From an uncultured Litoreibacter sp. (lineage in GTDB: Bacteria; Pseudomonadota; Alphaproteobacteria; Rhodobacterales; Rhodobacteraceae): a DNA stretch of 64,000 nucleotides. The stretch spans positions 496,001-560,000 of the forward strand of contig NZ_CANKWO010000002.1 of NCBI RefSeq assembly GCF_947487515.1. Reading direction: 5' to 3'. The position numbers and the translations under genes are program-made. The notes under the pieces are model-generated. The model was not told where the DNA came from. It did not search any database and saw only the letters and a program-made list of their open reading frames with translations. This document shows positions 20,538-30,395 of the stretch, in pieces. Every line of letters starts with the position of its first letter. Positions within the stretch are counted from its first letter, which is position 1.

Positions 20538-22760
20538 ATGAGCAACTCCGGACGAAAGAAGCCCACCTTGGTGGCCGATAAACGCTATAACAAAGCGCCA
20601 GCAGCGAAGCCGAAGCCCAAAGCAAAGGCAAAGGCCAAGCCGAAAAAGCGCGTGGTCAGACGCCAAGCTGCGCCTAAGAAACGCGGGTTGATCGGATGGA
20701 TATTGTTCCCATTCATCTGGACCCTGCGCTTGATTTGGCGCCTCACGTGGCGGATTACCGCCGTCGGCGCCATCCTTTTGGCGGCTGCTGTGGCCTATAC
20801 CTATGCGCAGCTTCCTCCTGTAGAGACCTTGCTTGACGGCCGCACCCGCGGCTCGGTGACCTTACTGGATCGCGAGAACGTCGTGTTCTCATGGCGCGGC
20901 GATAACTTTGGCGGCGCAATCCGAGCCGAATCCGTAGCCCCCGCTTTGAAAAACGCGGTCATCGCCACAGAGGACAAACGATTCTACTGGCACCTCGGAC
21001 TGTCCCCGCGCGGCGTAGCTTCGGCGATGCGCATCAACATGCGTGAAGGCCGCAAGCCATGGAAAGGCAACGGCGGCTCGACGCTGACACAGCAAACCGC
21101 GAAACTGATTTGTCTGGGCGTTGAGTTTGACCCCAAGAAATGGAAAACCGAAGCCAAATACGAAGCCGACTGTCGCCGCACGACTTTGGCGCGCAAGGGC
21201 AAAGAAGCGCTCTATGCGCTGGCGATGGAAGCCAAGTATTCCAAGAATGACATCCTGTCGATCTACCTGAACCGTGCTTATCTGGGCGCGGGCGCGCGTG
21301 GGTTTGAGGCCGCATCCAAGATTTACTTCGCCAAAAGCGCCTCTGAAGTCAGCGTGCCAGAAGCCGCGATGCTGGCGGGCCTTCTCAAGGCGCCAACTAA
21401 ATATGCGCCAACAAACAACCTGCAACGCGCCCAAGACCGTGCGGCCACGGTGCTCAAGCTTATGCGAGAACAAAGCTATATCTCATCCGCAGATGAAGCC
21501 GCCGCAAATGTCGCCCCCGCAACCTTGTCCAAAGCGGCCCAAGCCCGCGCAGGCGGGTATTTCGTCGATTGGGTCATGGACACCGCGCCCGACTTTTTGG
21601 CGAAGGACACCACAGAAGACGTGATGATCCGGTCAACCTTCGACAGCCGCCTGCAAAAGGCCGCAGAGGACGCGTTGGACCACATCTTCGAGAACAAAGT
21701 CCGCCAAGGCTCCAAAGCGCAGGCCGCGATTGTGGTTATGTCGCCAGATGGCGCCGTGCGTGCGATGGTAGGTGGACGGCAGGCAAAAGTATCCGGCGCA
21801 TTCAACCGCGCGGTGCAAGCGAAACGACAAACGGGTTCGGCGTTCAAACCGTTCGTATATGCAGCGGCGATGGACTTGGGCTTCCAATACGATTCCGTTG
21901 TAGAAGACGCAGAGGCCTGCTTCCATACTGCAGGCTCTGGCAATTGGTGCCCCAAAAACTACACGAACAAATTTAAGGGCGACATGACGCTCACCGACGC
22001 GTTGGCACAGTCAATCAACACTGTCGCCGTCAAAGTGTCCGAAGAAGTGGGTCGCGACAACGTGCGTCGCGTGGCAGAAGCCTTTGGCATCGACAACGAG
22101 TTGGCTAACGGGCCAGCCTTGGCACTTGGCGCGTCAGAAAGCACCTTGCTGGAAATGACGGGCGCCTACGCAGGCATCTTGAACGGTGGGCGCGCGGTGT
22201 CTCCTTACGGCATTCGAGAATTGCGCCTGAAAGGGGATCAAGACGCACTCTTTGGCCAAGGCGGCGGCTTTGGCGATCGCGTGATTTCCGAGAACGCAGC
22301 TCAGCAGCTGACCTACATGATGTACCGCGTGGTGAACGACGGCACTGGCAAACGCGCCCAGCTTGACGGCCGCGAAGTCGCTGGAAAAACCGGAACGACC
22401 AACGCCGCGAAAGACGCGTGGTTTATCGGCTTCACCGCGCAATATGTCGTAGGTGTATGGATGGGCTATGACGACAACACGCCCCTTAAAGGTGTGACCG
22501 GCGGAGGATTGCCTGCCGACATCTGGAAAGAGACAATGACGCGTGTCACTACAGGCCTGTCAGCGGAACCCCTGCCGATGATCCGCCCTGCAAACCCACC
22601 GCGTGTGACGCGACCAGAGCCGGTTCAGCAGCAAACGACCGCACGAAGCACCCCGGGAAACGGAGGCAATTCGCAAGGACAGCAGAACTTGGAGAATGTC
22701 ACCGAGCAGATCATCCGCGATGTGGGAAGTCTGCTCAGGAACATTTTGGGCGGGAATTAA
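20538..22760 (+). CDS. Class A penicillin-binding protein (transglycosylase/transpeptidase, PBP1A-like)
   Basis: ATEDKRFYWHLGLSPRG, GGSTLTQQTAKL glycosyltransferase motifs; RQTGSAFKPFVY and GKTGTTNAAKDAWFIGF transpeptidase motifs; Lys/Ala/Pro-rich cytoplasmic N-terminus. Confidence 0.95.
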   Translation: MSNSGRKKPTLVADKRYNKAPAAKPKPKAKAKAKPKKRVVRRQAAPKKRGLIGWILFPFIWTLRLIWRLTWRITAVGAILLAAAVAYTYAQLPPVETLLDGRTRGSVTLLDRENVVFSWRGDNFGGAIRAESVAPALKNAVIATEDKRFYWHLGLSPRGVASAMRINMREGRKPWKGNGGSTLTQQTAKLICLGVEFDPKKWKTEAKYEADCRRTTLARKGKEALYALAMEAKYSKNDILSIYLNRAYLGAGARGFEAASKIYFAKSASEVSVPEAAMLAGLLKAPTKYAPTNNLQRAQDRAATVLKLMREQSYISSADEAAANVAPATLSKAAQARAGGYFVDWVMDTAPDFLAKDTTEDVMIRSTFDSRLQKAAEDALDHIFENKVRQGSKAQAAIVVMSPDGAVRAMVGGRQAKVSGAFNRAVQAKRQTGSAFKPFVYAAAMDLGFQYDSVVEDAEACFHTAGSGNWCPKNYTNKFKGDMTLTDALAQSINTVAVKVSEEVGRDNVRRVAEAFGIDNELANGPALALGASESTLLEMTGAYAGILNGGRAVSPYGIRELRLKGDQDALFGQGGGFGDRVISENAAQQLTYMMYRVVNDGTGKRAQLDGREVAGKTGTTNAAKDAWFIGFTAQYVVGVWMGYDDNTPLKGVTGGGLPADIWKETMTRVTTGLSAEPLPMIRPANPPRVTRPEPVQQQTTARSTPGNGGNSQGQQNLENVTEQIIRDVGSLLRNILGGN

Positions 22761-23356
22761 CCCAGCTTGTTGAGATCGGCCGTTAGCTTGCCAATATCGC
22801 CGCGACGTTTATCCAGCATCGCGCCGATTTCGGCACGCTCTGACGTCAAAGTGTTCACCCCTTCAATGATGATATTGAAGATCTTTGGCTTGCCGGATTT
22901 ATCAGACACCAACCAAGACACTTTGAACGGGGCAGAGCCACGTAGCTTGGCGGTGGATTGAACCTCGATGTTGCTCTTGGACTTCCGAGAGCCCTCGACA
23001 ATAATCTTCCCACCAACGAACTCGTTGAAACGGTTGCCATATTTGCGGGTGAAATACCCTTTGAACGCCTTCACATATGCCTTCACTTCAGCCTTGCTGG
23101 CAGTGCGCCGCGCAGGGCCCAAGGTGGTCAGGGCGATGATGTTCACATCTGCGTAGCGCTCGAACACCCGCTGAAAGTCGCGTTGCATAGCGCTTGCGGA
23201 CTTACCCGAAGCGATGATTTTGTTGATGTCAGACACTGCGGAATCAACAAGCTTTTCAGCAGCAGCGCCGCTGATTGCGAAGGCCGGAAGCGGAAGTGCG
23301 GTCGCGGCCAAACCGGCAACAATTGCGCGGCGGGAGAAAAGATTATTCTTCACCAT
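22757..23356 (-). CDS. mlaC: MlaC/Ttg2D family phospholipid-binding ABC transport protein
   Basis: MVKNNLFSRRAIVAGLAATALPLPAFA signal; QRVFERYADVNIIALTTLGPARRTASKAEVKAYVKAFKGYFTRKYGNRF. Confidence 0.88.
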   Translation of the reverse strand: MVKNNLFSRRAIVAGLAATALPLPAFAISGAAAEKLVDSAVSDINKIIASGKSASAMQRDFQRVFERYADVNIIALTTLGPARRTASKAEVKAYVKAFKGYFTRKYGNRFNEFVGGKIIVEGSRKSKSNIEVQSTAKLRGSAPFKVSWLVSDKSGKPKIFNIIIEGVNTLTSERAEIGAMLDKRRGDIGKLTADLNKLG

Positions 23357-24098
23357 AAACATCCTCATATGGGTCGTCGTAGTCAGGCTGCTCCCCACCG
23401 GAAAGTGTGAAGCGCCGGTTTTGCAAGTACAACAGCCGCGCCTGTGCGTAGCTGTCTTCACTTTCATATAGGACCGAGTCTATCAAATCAGAATACTGGT
23501 AGCGATCACCAAAGCGTGCAGCGACGCTGGCCCCCGTTCCAGCCGTGCGTAACGCGCCTTCGGTGCCGAAATTCAGAGGGTTTAGCAACAGGTCAACCAC
23601 CCGCCCTGCAGCGTGGCGTTCGGTCGACGGACCCACAAGCGGAAGCTCTACATAGGCCCCTTCTGGCGCGCCCCAAACATGCAGCGTTTCGCCAAAATCC
23701 GTACCCCGGTTTTCCAAACCCGCATCGGTGGCAACATCCAGCAGCCCACCAAACCCAAGTGTCGTATTTACCAAAAAGCGGAACGTGTTGTGGCCGGCGT
23801 TCTCAATCCTGAACTGCAGCAAATTATTCAAAACTTGCCCAGGCAGGTTCAGGTTGGAGGCAAAATTGGACACCCCTTTACGCACAGGCTTTGGAACAAT
23901 CGTCCCATAGCCTTTGGAGGTCGGGCTGACGAACACTTTGTCAATTGATCGGTTAAGAGAATGCGTGCCGCGATTTTGCTTTTCAATCGGGTCATTCACC
24001 CCAACGCCAATCGGCGCGGCAGTACACCCCGCCACCAAAAGGGCGAAAACGGACATAGCGCAAAGGCGCTTTGGCAAATTGGACAGCAGCTTTTTCAT
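23343..24098 (-). CDS. mlaA: MlaA/VacJ family outer-membrane lipoprotein
   Basis: Lipobox LLVAGC; NDPIEKQNRGTHSLNRSIDKVF; NTTLGFGGLLDVATDAGLENRGTDFGETLHVWG. Confidence 0.93.
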   Translation of the reverse strand: MKKLLSNLPKRLCAMSVFALLVAGCTAAPIGVGVNDPIEKQNRGTHSLNRSIDKVFVSPTSKGYGTIVPKPVRKGVSNFASNLNLPGQVLNNLLQFRIENAGHNTFRFLVNTTLGFGGLLDVATDAGLENRGTDFGETLHVWGAPEGAYVELPLVGPSTERHAAGRVVDLLLNPLNFGTEGALRTAGTGASVAARFGDRYQYSDLIDSVLYESEDSYAQARLLYLQNRRFTLSGGEQPDYDDPYEDVYGEE

Positions 24099-24291
24099 TT
24101 TCCCACCAGGGTCGTCGGTAATTCGGATGTGGCGCTATATGAAATGAAAGACCCAAGCACCAGAATACAAGTCACAAACACTCAATCTTTTGAGAATATG
24201 AGGACAGAAAGGCACAATTCAAGTCAGTTTTCACTTCCAAGTGACGCAAAACTAGCATCCCTTTCACAAAATCAGGTTAAACCCTACAGCT

Positions 24292-26028
24292 ATGAGAAGA
24301 GAACAAAACCACGCTGGAAAGCTCGAACTGAACGCCGCCCGCCGCGAAAGCCGACCCTTGTTTATCGTCGCTTTCGTGTTCAGTATTTTTGTAAATTTGC
24401 TGATGCTCACTGGCCCGCTTTATATGTTGCAGGTTTATGATCGGGTCTTGGGCTCGCGGTCTGAAGAAACATTGGTCGCCCTGTCAATTCTGGTGGTTTT
24501 TCTCTACGCGATGATGGGCCTTTTGGACTATGCGCGTGGCCGCATTTTGTCGCGCATCGGTGCACGGCTTCAGGACAAATTGGACCGCCGTGTGTTTTCG
24601 GCGATGCTGCGCAAGTCGAACCTGATGCCAAAGTCTGGCGACAACAATACCGGTTTGCGTGATCTGGAGGCCGTGCAAAGCTTTCTATCCTCTCCGGCGT
24701 TGCTGGCGTTGTTTGACATGCCGTGGACTCCCTTTTTCCTTGCTGCCATCTTTATATTCCACCCGTGGCTCGGGTATCTGGCCGTAGCAGGCGGGGCTTT
24801 GCTGGTTCTGTTGACGTTGATCAATCAGCGCTCGACCCGCCAACCGCAGTTGGAGGCAGGGATTTACGGGCTGCAGGCCAACCGCCTCTCCGACGAAATC
24901 ATGGACGAAACCGAAGTCATCGCGGGCATGGGGATGCGCGAGGCCAGCTTTGATCGCTGGCAAAAGCTCCGCGCAGAGTCGCTATCGAAATCGGTGCAAA
25001 AGGCTGATCGTGCGGGGGTGATCACAGCAACAACCAAGACCCTGAGGTTGTTCTTACAATCCGCAATGCTGGGGTTGGGGGCCTATCTGGTGCTGCAAAA
25101 TGAAATGACTGCGGGCGCCATGATCGCAGGCTCCATCTTGCTGGGGCGCGCACTTGCCCCGATCGAACTGGCCATTGGCCAATGGGCTTTGGTGCAACGC
25201 GCCGCCATGGGGTGGCAAAGTTTACAAGCCCTGCTGACAGAGGTGGCCAATCTGCCCCCACGCACCCCATTGCCAAGGCCGAAGGCACATTTGCGCGGCG
25301 AACAGGTGACCATTATCCCCCCCGGGGAACGCCAAGCAACGCTCCGCATGATCTCGTTTGACTTACCGGCTGGTCAAGCAATGGGGGTTATCGGGCCATC
25401 AGGGGCTGGCAAATCAACATTGGCCAAGGCGTTGACGGGCATTTGGCCAACAGCCGGCGGGCAAACCCGTTTGGGGGGCGCCGCGCTAGACCAATATGAT
25501 CCCGACACGCTGGGCAGCCTCGTTGGATATTTGCCGCAAAAGGTCACCTTGTTTGAGGGCACCATCGGGGAGAACATCGCCCGCCTTCAACCAAATGCGG
25601 ATCCAAATGAAGTCATCAAAGCCGCCCAAAAGGCCGACGCACATGAGTTGATCTTACGTCAGCCTCAAGGATACGACACGCCAATATCAAACGCTCGCGG
25701 CCGTTTGTCTGGCGGCGAGATGCAACGCATCGGCTTGGCCCGCGCCCTTTACGGCAATCCGGTTTTGCTGGTGCTGGACGAGCCAAACTCGAACTTGGAC
25801 AATGACGGCTCGCTCGCGCTCAATTCGGCTATCCGCGCCATGAAATCCGAAGGCGGGTCGGTGATCATCATGGCCCATCGCCCTTCTGCGATCACTGAAT
25901 GCGAATTGTTGATGGTGCTTGAACAAGGTCAAAGACGTGCCTTCGGCCCCCGCGACGAGATTCTAAAAGGCACCGTGGCAAACCACAAAACCATCACCGG
26001 CACCAATACACCCGGAGGTGTAACATGA
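24292..26028 (+). CDS. Type I secretion system permease/ATPase (PrtD family)
   Basis: TM region then GPSGAGKSTLAKALTGIWP Walker A, LSGGEMQRIGLARALYG signature, VLDEPNSNLD Walker B. Confidence 0.93.
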   Translation: MRREQNHAGKLELNAARRESRPLFIVAFVFSIFVNLLMLTGPLYMLQVYDRVLGSRSEETLVALSILVVFLYAMMGLLDYARGRILSRIGARLQDKLDRRVFSAMLRKSNLMPKSGDNNTGLRDLEAVQSFLSSPALLALFDMPWTPFFLAAIFIFHPWLGYLAVAGGALLVLLTLINQRSTRQPQLEAGIYGLQANRLSDEIMDETEVIAGMGMREASFDRWQKLRAESLSKSVQKADRAGVITATTKTLRLFLQSAMLGLGAYLVLQNEMTAGAMIAGSILLGRALAPIELAIGQWALVQRAAMGWQSLQALLTEVANLPPRTPLPRPKAHLRGEQVTIIPPGERQATLRMISFDLPAGQAMGVIGPSGAGKSTLAKALTGIWPTAGGQTRLGGAALDQYDPDTLGSLVGYLPQKVTLFEGTIGENIARLQPNADPNEVIKAAQKADAHELILRQPQGYDTPISNARGRLSGGEMQRIGLARALYGNPVLLVLDEPNSNLDNDGSLALNSAIRAMKSEGGSVIIMAHRPSAITECELLMVLEQGQRRAFGPRDEILKGTVANHKTITGTNTPGGVT

Positions 26029-27326
26029 GCAACAATGCGCGGTGGTCCGCACGTATCCCGATAGCCATTGGCCTTGTGGCAATGGTGGTGTTGGTTGGCG
26101 GCTTTGGCCTTTGGTCGGTGCAAGCCAACATCGCAGGCGCGATCATTGCTCCTGGCCGCATTGAGGTCGATCAGAACCGGCAAGTCCTGCAACATCAAGA
26201 TGGCGGTGTGGTGGCAGAAGTCGCGGTGCGCGAAGGTGCGCGGGTCAAACAAGGCGACACATTGCTGCGCCTTGATGATACGCGGCTAAAGTCCGAACTG
26301 TTGATCGTCGAAGGCCAATTGTTCGAGATCATTGCCCGCAATGGACGACTAAAGGCCGAGCGCGATGAGGCCGACGCTATCACCTTTGATCCCCTGTTGA
26401 TTGACGCCGCACAGGATCGCGCTCAACTTCAACAATTGATCGACGGGCAGCAGCGCCTGTTCGAGACCCGCATAACCTCCGCCAGCCAGTCCATCGACCA
26501 GTTGGAAAAGCGAAAAGCCCAAATCGACAATCAGGTCGATGGGGTCCACGCCCAGCAGCGCGCTCTTGAGACACAGCTTGAATTGCTGAACCAAGAATTG
26601 GAAACCCAGCAAGACTTGCTCGACAAAGGCTTGGCGCAGTCCAGTCGCATTTTGGCCCTGCGCCGCGAGGAGGCGCGGTTGCGCGGGACTGTCGGTGAAT
26701 TAAGCGCCTCTGTGGCCGAAAACGAGGGCCGCATCACCGAAATCGATCTGGAAATTTTACGCCTCGCGACCACGCGAAAAGAAGAGGCAATCACCCAGCT
26801 ACGTGACCTTCAATACCGCGAGTTCGAACTGCGCGAGCAACGCCTCTCGCTCCAAGAACGCCTGTCGCGTCTGGACATTACCGCCCCAGTGTCAGGCCTT
26901 ATTTTCGGGCTTACCGTCTTTGCTGAACGCGCTGTGATCCAACCCGCAGAGGCCTTGATGTTCATCGTTCCACAGGATCGCCCCTTGGTCATCACCGGCG
27001 AAGTAGAACCGATCCATGTCGACGAGGTTTTCTTAGGCCAAGACGTGACTTTGCGGTTTTCAACTTTTGATGCGCGCACCACTCCAGAGGTCTTTGGCAC
27101 GGTGTCCTCGATCTCCGGTGACGCCTTTCGCGACGACGCCACAGGGCGCAGTTTCTACCGCGTTGAGATGACCTTGAAAGACGGCGAGATGGCCCGATTG
27201 GGTGATGTGGATCTGGTACCAGGCATGCCGGTGGACGGTTTCATTCGCACAGCGGACAGATCACCGATGACATATCTGTTGAAACCATTTACCGATTATT
27301 TCAATCGCGCTTTCCGCGAAACTTGA
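26025..27326 (+). CDS. HlyD family type I secretion periplasmic adaptor subunit
   Basis: Single TM, coiled coil, APVSGLIFGLTVFAERAVIQPAEALMFIVPQDRPLVITGEV; ATGA overlap with ABC gene. Confidence 0.93.
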   Translation: MSNNARWSARIPIAIGLVAMVVLVGGFGLWSVQANIAGAIIAPGRIEVDQNRQVLQHQDGGVVAEVAVREGARVKQGDTLLRLDDTRLKSELLIVEGQLFEIIARNGRLKAERDEADAITFDPLLIDAAQDRAQLQQLIDGQQRLFETRITSASQSIDQLEKRKAQIDNQVDGVHAQQRALETQLELLNQELETQQDLLDKGLAQSSRILALRREEARLRGTVGELSASVAENEGRITEIDLEILRLATTRKEEAITQLRDLQYREFELREQRLSLQERLSRLDITAPVSGLIFGLTVFAERAVIQPAEALMFIVPQDRPLVITGEVEPIHVDEVFLGQDVTLRFSTFDARTTPEVFGTVSSISGDAFRDDATGRSFYRVEMTLKDGEMARLGDVDLVPGMPVDGFIRTADRSPMTYLLKPFTDYFNRAFRET

Positions 27327-27339
27327 ATGGAGAATTCAC

Positions 27340-27804
27340 ATGTCCAAGTTTGAAGCCCGCCTTGCCGATCTAGGCGTGTCCCTGCCTGATGCTCCGGCCC
27401 CTGCCGCGAATTATGTTCCCAGCGTCATTGTCGGTGACACGGTGTATATTTCAGGTCAGATCAGCCAAAACGATGATGGTTTCATAGTTGGAAAAGTTGG
27501 AACGGACCTAAGCGTCGAAGACGGTGCAGCCGCGGCCCGCACCTGTGCGATTTCGCTTCTGGCGCAATTGAAAGCCGCCTGTGGTGGGGATTTGGACCGC
27601 CTTGTGCGCGTGGTAAAACTCACCGGTTTTGTGAACTCTACTCCGGATTTCACCGAGCAGCCGAAAGTCATCAATGGCGCGTCAGACTTCCTTGTGGAAG
27701 CGTTAGGCGATGCGGGAAAGCACGCACGCTCCGCCGTGAGCGCCGGCGCATTGCCCTTCAATGTCGCGGTTGAAATCGAGGGTATCTTCCAGATCAAGCC
27801 ATGA
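27340..27804 (+). CDS. RidA family protein
   Basis: YVPSVIVGDTVYISGQISQND...VVKLTGFVNSTPDFTEQPKVINGASDF...RSAVSAGALPFNVAVEIEGI. Confidence 0.93.
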   Translation: MSKFEARLADLGVSLPDAPAPAANYVPSVIVGDTVYISGQISQNDDGFIVGKVGTDLSVEDGAAAARTCAISLLAQLKAACGGDLDRLVRVVKLTGFVNSTPDFTEQPKVINGASDFLVEALGDAGKHARSAVSAGALPFNVAVEIEGIFQIKP

Positions 27805-28556
27805 CCCTGCCCGCTTGCTTTTTGGCCCGCCCGATTGCGCATCGCGGGTTGCACGACGCACCCCAAGGGGTGATCGAAAACTCGCCCTCGGCGTTTGAGG
27901 CCGCAATCGCTGCCGGTTACGGGATTGAGTTGGACGTGCAACTGTCCTCTGACGCTCAGGCGATGGTGTTTCACGACTACGACATGCGCCGCTTGACTGG
28001 GGAACGGGGCGCGATCCAAACCCGCACGGCACAGGTTGTGCGCGGTATGACGTTGTCCGGTAGCACCGACACGATCCTCGACTTGCCAGCCGTGTTGAAG
28101 CTGGTCGACGGACGCGTACCGCTGTTGATTGAGCTAAAGGACCAAGACGGCGCAATGGGTCCGAATGTCGGCCCGTTGGAGCAAGCGGTCGCGACCGCAT
28201 TGGAAGCCTACCAAGGCGAGGCGGCGTTGATGTCCTTCAACCCGCATTCAACAAAGCTGATGTCGACTTTGGCCCCCCAACGCGCGCGCGGGCTGGTGAC
28301 CAGCTCTTATGCCCCGAAAGACTGGGCGCCCCTATCAGCAAAGATATGCAACCATCTGCGCGACATCCCCGACTATGAAGACAGCGGGGCCAGCTTCCTG
28401 TCGCATGAGGTAGCCGATCTTGCCCGCCCCCGTGTGGCCGAGTTGAAAGCGCAGGGCGCGGATATCTTGTGCTGGACCGTAAGATCGCAGGCCGCAGCCG
28501 ATCAGGCCATGAAAATTGCGCAAAACATTACCTTTGAAGGCTTTGTCCCTGCTTGA
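27801..28556 (+). CDS. Glycerophosphodiester phosphodiesterase family protein
   Basis: PIAHRGLHDAPQGVIENSPSAFEAAIAAGYGIELDVQLSSDAQAMVFHDYDMRRLTG. Confidence 0.93.
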   Translation: MTLPACFLARPIAHRGLHDAPQGVIENSPSAFEAAIAAGYGIELDVQLSSDAQAMVFHDYDMRRLTGERGAIQTRTAQVVRGMTLSGSTDTILDLPAVLKLVDGRVPLLIELKDQDGAMGPNVGPLEQAVATALEAYQGEAALMSFNPHSTKLMSTLAPQRARGLVTSSYAPKDWAPLSAKICNHLRDIPDYEDSGASFLSHEVADLARPRVAELKAQGADILCWTVRSQAAADQAMKIAQNITFEGFVPA

Positions 28557-28607
28557 CCCTGCCCCCCGAAGGCCCATCTTAGACAAAGACAAGACGGGAC
28601 CGCCATC

Positions 28608-29792
28608 ATGAGCGACGAACAGGTAGAAATCAGCGTTATTCCCAGCCTGACCCACGTCGACGCTGTGGATTGGGATGCCTGCGCCTGCCCCGAAGCCATA
28701 GACGGCAGACCCGTTGATCCATTCACCACTCACAGGTTTCTAATGGCGCTGGAACGCTCTGGTTCGGTGGGCGTGGGCACAGGCTGGCAACCGCAGTATT
28801 TGCTTGCACGGCTTAATGGCACATTGATTGGAACCGCCCCGCTGTTCGCAAAGAACCATTCGCAAGGTGAGTACATTTTCGATCACAATTGGGCGCAAGC
28901 TTTTGAGCGCGCGGGCGGTGACTACTACCCGAAGCTGCAACTCGCAGTGCCGCACACCCCTGCCACGGGACGAAGGCTTTTAGTAAAGTCGGACCACGCG
29001 GCGCTGGCCCAATCTGCGTTGGTTCAAGGGGCTGTTCAGCTTGCCTCGCAAAACCACCTGTCGTCGCTGCACATCACCTTTTGCACCGAAGCCGAGTCCG
29101 ACGCTGGCGCACAGATGGGCCTGTTACCTCGGATCAGCCAGCAGTTTCATTGGGTCTCGGACGGCTATGCAAATTTCGACGATTTCCTCGCCTCCCTATC
29201 GGCGCGCAAACGCAAAAACATTCGCCGCGAACGTGCGCAGGCTGCTCGTTTTGGCGGCAGCATTCACGCGTTAACCGGCGACCAGATCCAGCCAGAGCAT
29301 TGGGACGCCTTCTGGCGCTTCTACCAAGATACGGGCGCGCGCAAATGGGGCACTCCTTATCTGACGCGTGACTTCTTTGCCGAGGCGCAGGAAACCATGC
29401 GGGATGACATGTTGCTGCTGCTGGCGGAACGCGACGGGCACTATATCGCGGGGGCGTTGAACTTCATCGGGCGCGATACGCTTTTTGGCCGCTATTGGGG
29501 CTGTTTGGAAGACCACCCCTGCCTGCATTTTGAGCTATGTTACTACCAAGCCATCGAATGGGCGATTGCCCACGGCCTGACCCGTGTGGAGGCCGGTGCG
29601 CAAGGGGCTCATAAACTGGCGCGAGGTTACCTGCCAGTGGCCACACATTCGCTGCATTGGATCGCCGATGAAGGCTTTCGCACCGCAGTGCAGCAGTTCC
29701 TTGATGCGGAACGCAGGGCCGTCGACGAAGACATCGAGGTGCTGACCGAATACGGGCCGTTCAAACGAGGCGATAGCGCCCTAGACCCATAA
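28608..29792 (+). CDS. GNAT-fold/FemAB-like protein (PF04339-type)
   Basis: DPFTTHRFLMALERSGSVGVGTGWQPQYLLA...FLASLSARKRKNIRRERAQA...LTRVEAGAQGAHKLARGYLPVATHSLHWI. Confidence 0.88.
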   Translation: MSDEQVEISVIPSLTHVDAVDWDACACPEAIDGRPVDPFTTHRFLMALERSGSVGVGTGWQPQYLLARLNGTLIGTAPLFAKNHSQGEYIFDHNWAQAFERAGGDYYPKLQLAVPHTPATGRRLLVKSDHAALAQSALVQGAVQLASQNHLSSLHITFCTEAESDAGAQMGLLPRISQQFHWVSDGYANFDDFLASLSARKRKNIRRERAQAARFGGSIHALTGDQIQPEHWDAFWRFYQDTGARKWGTPYLTRDFFAEAQETMRDDMLLLLAERDGHYIAGALNFIGRDTLFGRYWGCLEDHPCLHFELCYYQAIEWAIAHGLTRVEAGAQGAHKLARGYLPVATHSLHWIADEGFRTAVQQFLDAERRAVDEDIEVLTEYGPFKRGDSALDP

Positions 29793-29797
29793 CAACA

Positions 29798-29830
29798 GGC
29801 CCCGCCAATTTGGCAGGGCCCCTTTGTTTT
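29798..29830 (+). terminator. Terminator between convergent GNAT and peroxiredoxin genes
   Basis: ggccc/gggcc plus inner gcca/tggc stem followed by cccctttgtttt. Confidence 0.65.
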
Positions 29831-30317
29831 ACAAGCTGCCAAGCAGGGCTTCGCCACCCGATACTTCACATACGCCCGGAGCCTCTTCTTCCTGCAATAC
29901 CTTGACCACACCGTCTTCGGCATACATCGCATAGCGCTTGGACCGCGCAAGCAAGCCTGCGGGCGGGGCATCAAAATCCATGCCAATGGCTTTGGTGAAC
30001 TCGGACCCAGCATCGGCCAGCATAGAGAGGCCTGCCTCGGTGGCTCCGGTGTTCTCTCCCCAAGCCTTCATCACGAAGGGATCATTGACCGAGACGCAGA
30101 TAATTTCGTCGACCCCTTTGGCGTCAAAATCACCCTTTGTGCGTATGAAGCTTGGCACATGCGCAGAAGAGCACGTTGGGGTAAATGCGCCAGGCACGGC
30201 AAAGATCACGACCTTGCGGCCTTTGGTCAGGCTGGACAGCGAAACCGCCTCAGGCCCCTCGGCCCCAAGCCGAATAAGATTTACGTCGGGCAGTGAGTCG
30301 CCAGTAGATATCGCCAT
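29829..30317 (-). CDS. Peroxiredoxin (Prx5/AhpE-like)
   Basis: FAVPGAFTPTCSSAHVPSFI; IICVSVNDPFVMKAWGE. Confidence 0.95.
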   Translation of the reverse strand: MAISTGDSLPDVNLIRLGAEGPEAVSLSSLTKGRKVVIFAVPGAFTPTCSSAHVPSFIRTKGDFDAKGVDEIICVSVNDPFVMKAWGENTGATEAGLSMLADAGSEFTKAIGMDFDAPPAGLLARSKRYAMYAEDGVVKVLQEEEAPGVCEVSGGEALLGSL

Positions 30318-30395
30318 GTCGTTTTCCCTGATTGAGTTATGGTTCCCGATACATATAGGTTCACTTCAAACGCTAGACCAGAAGAGGGGCCTCGG

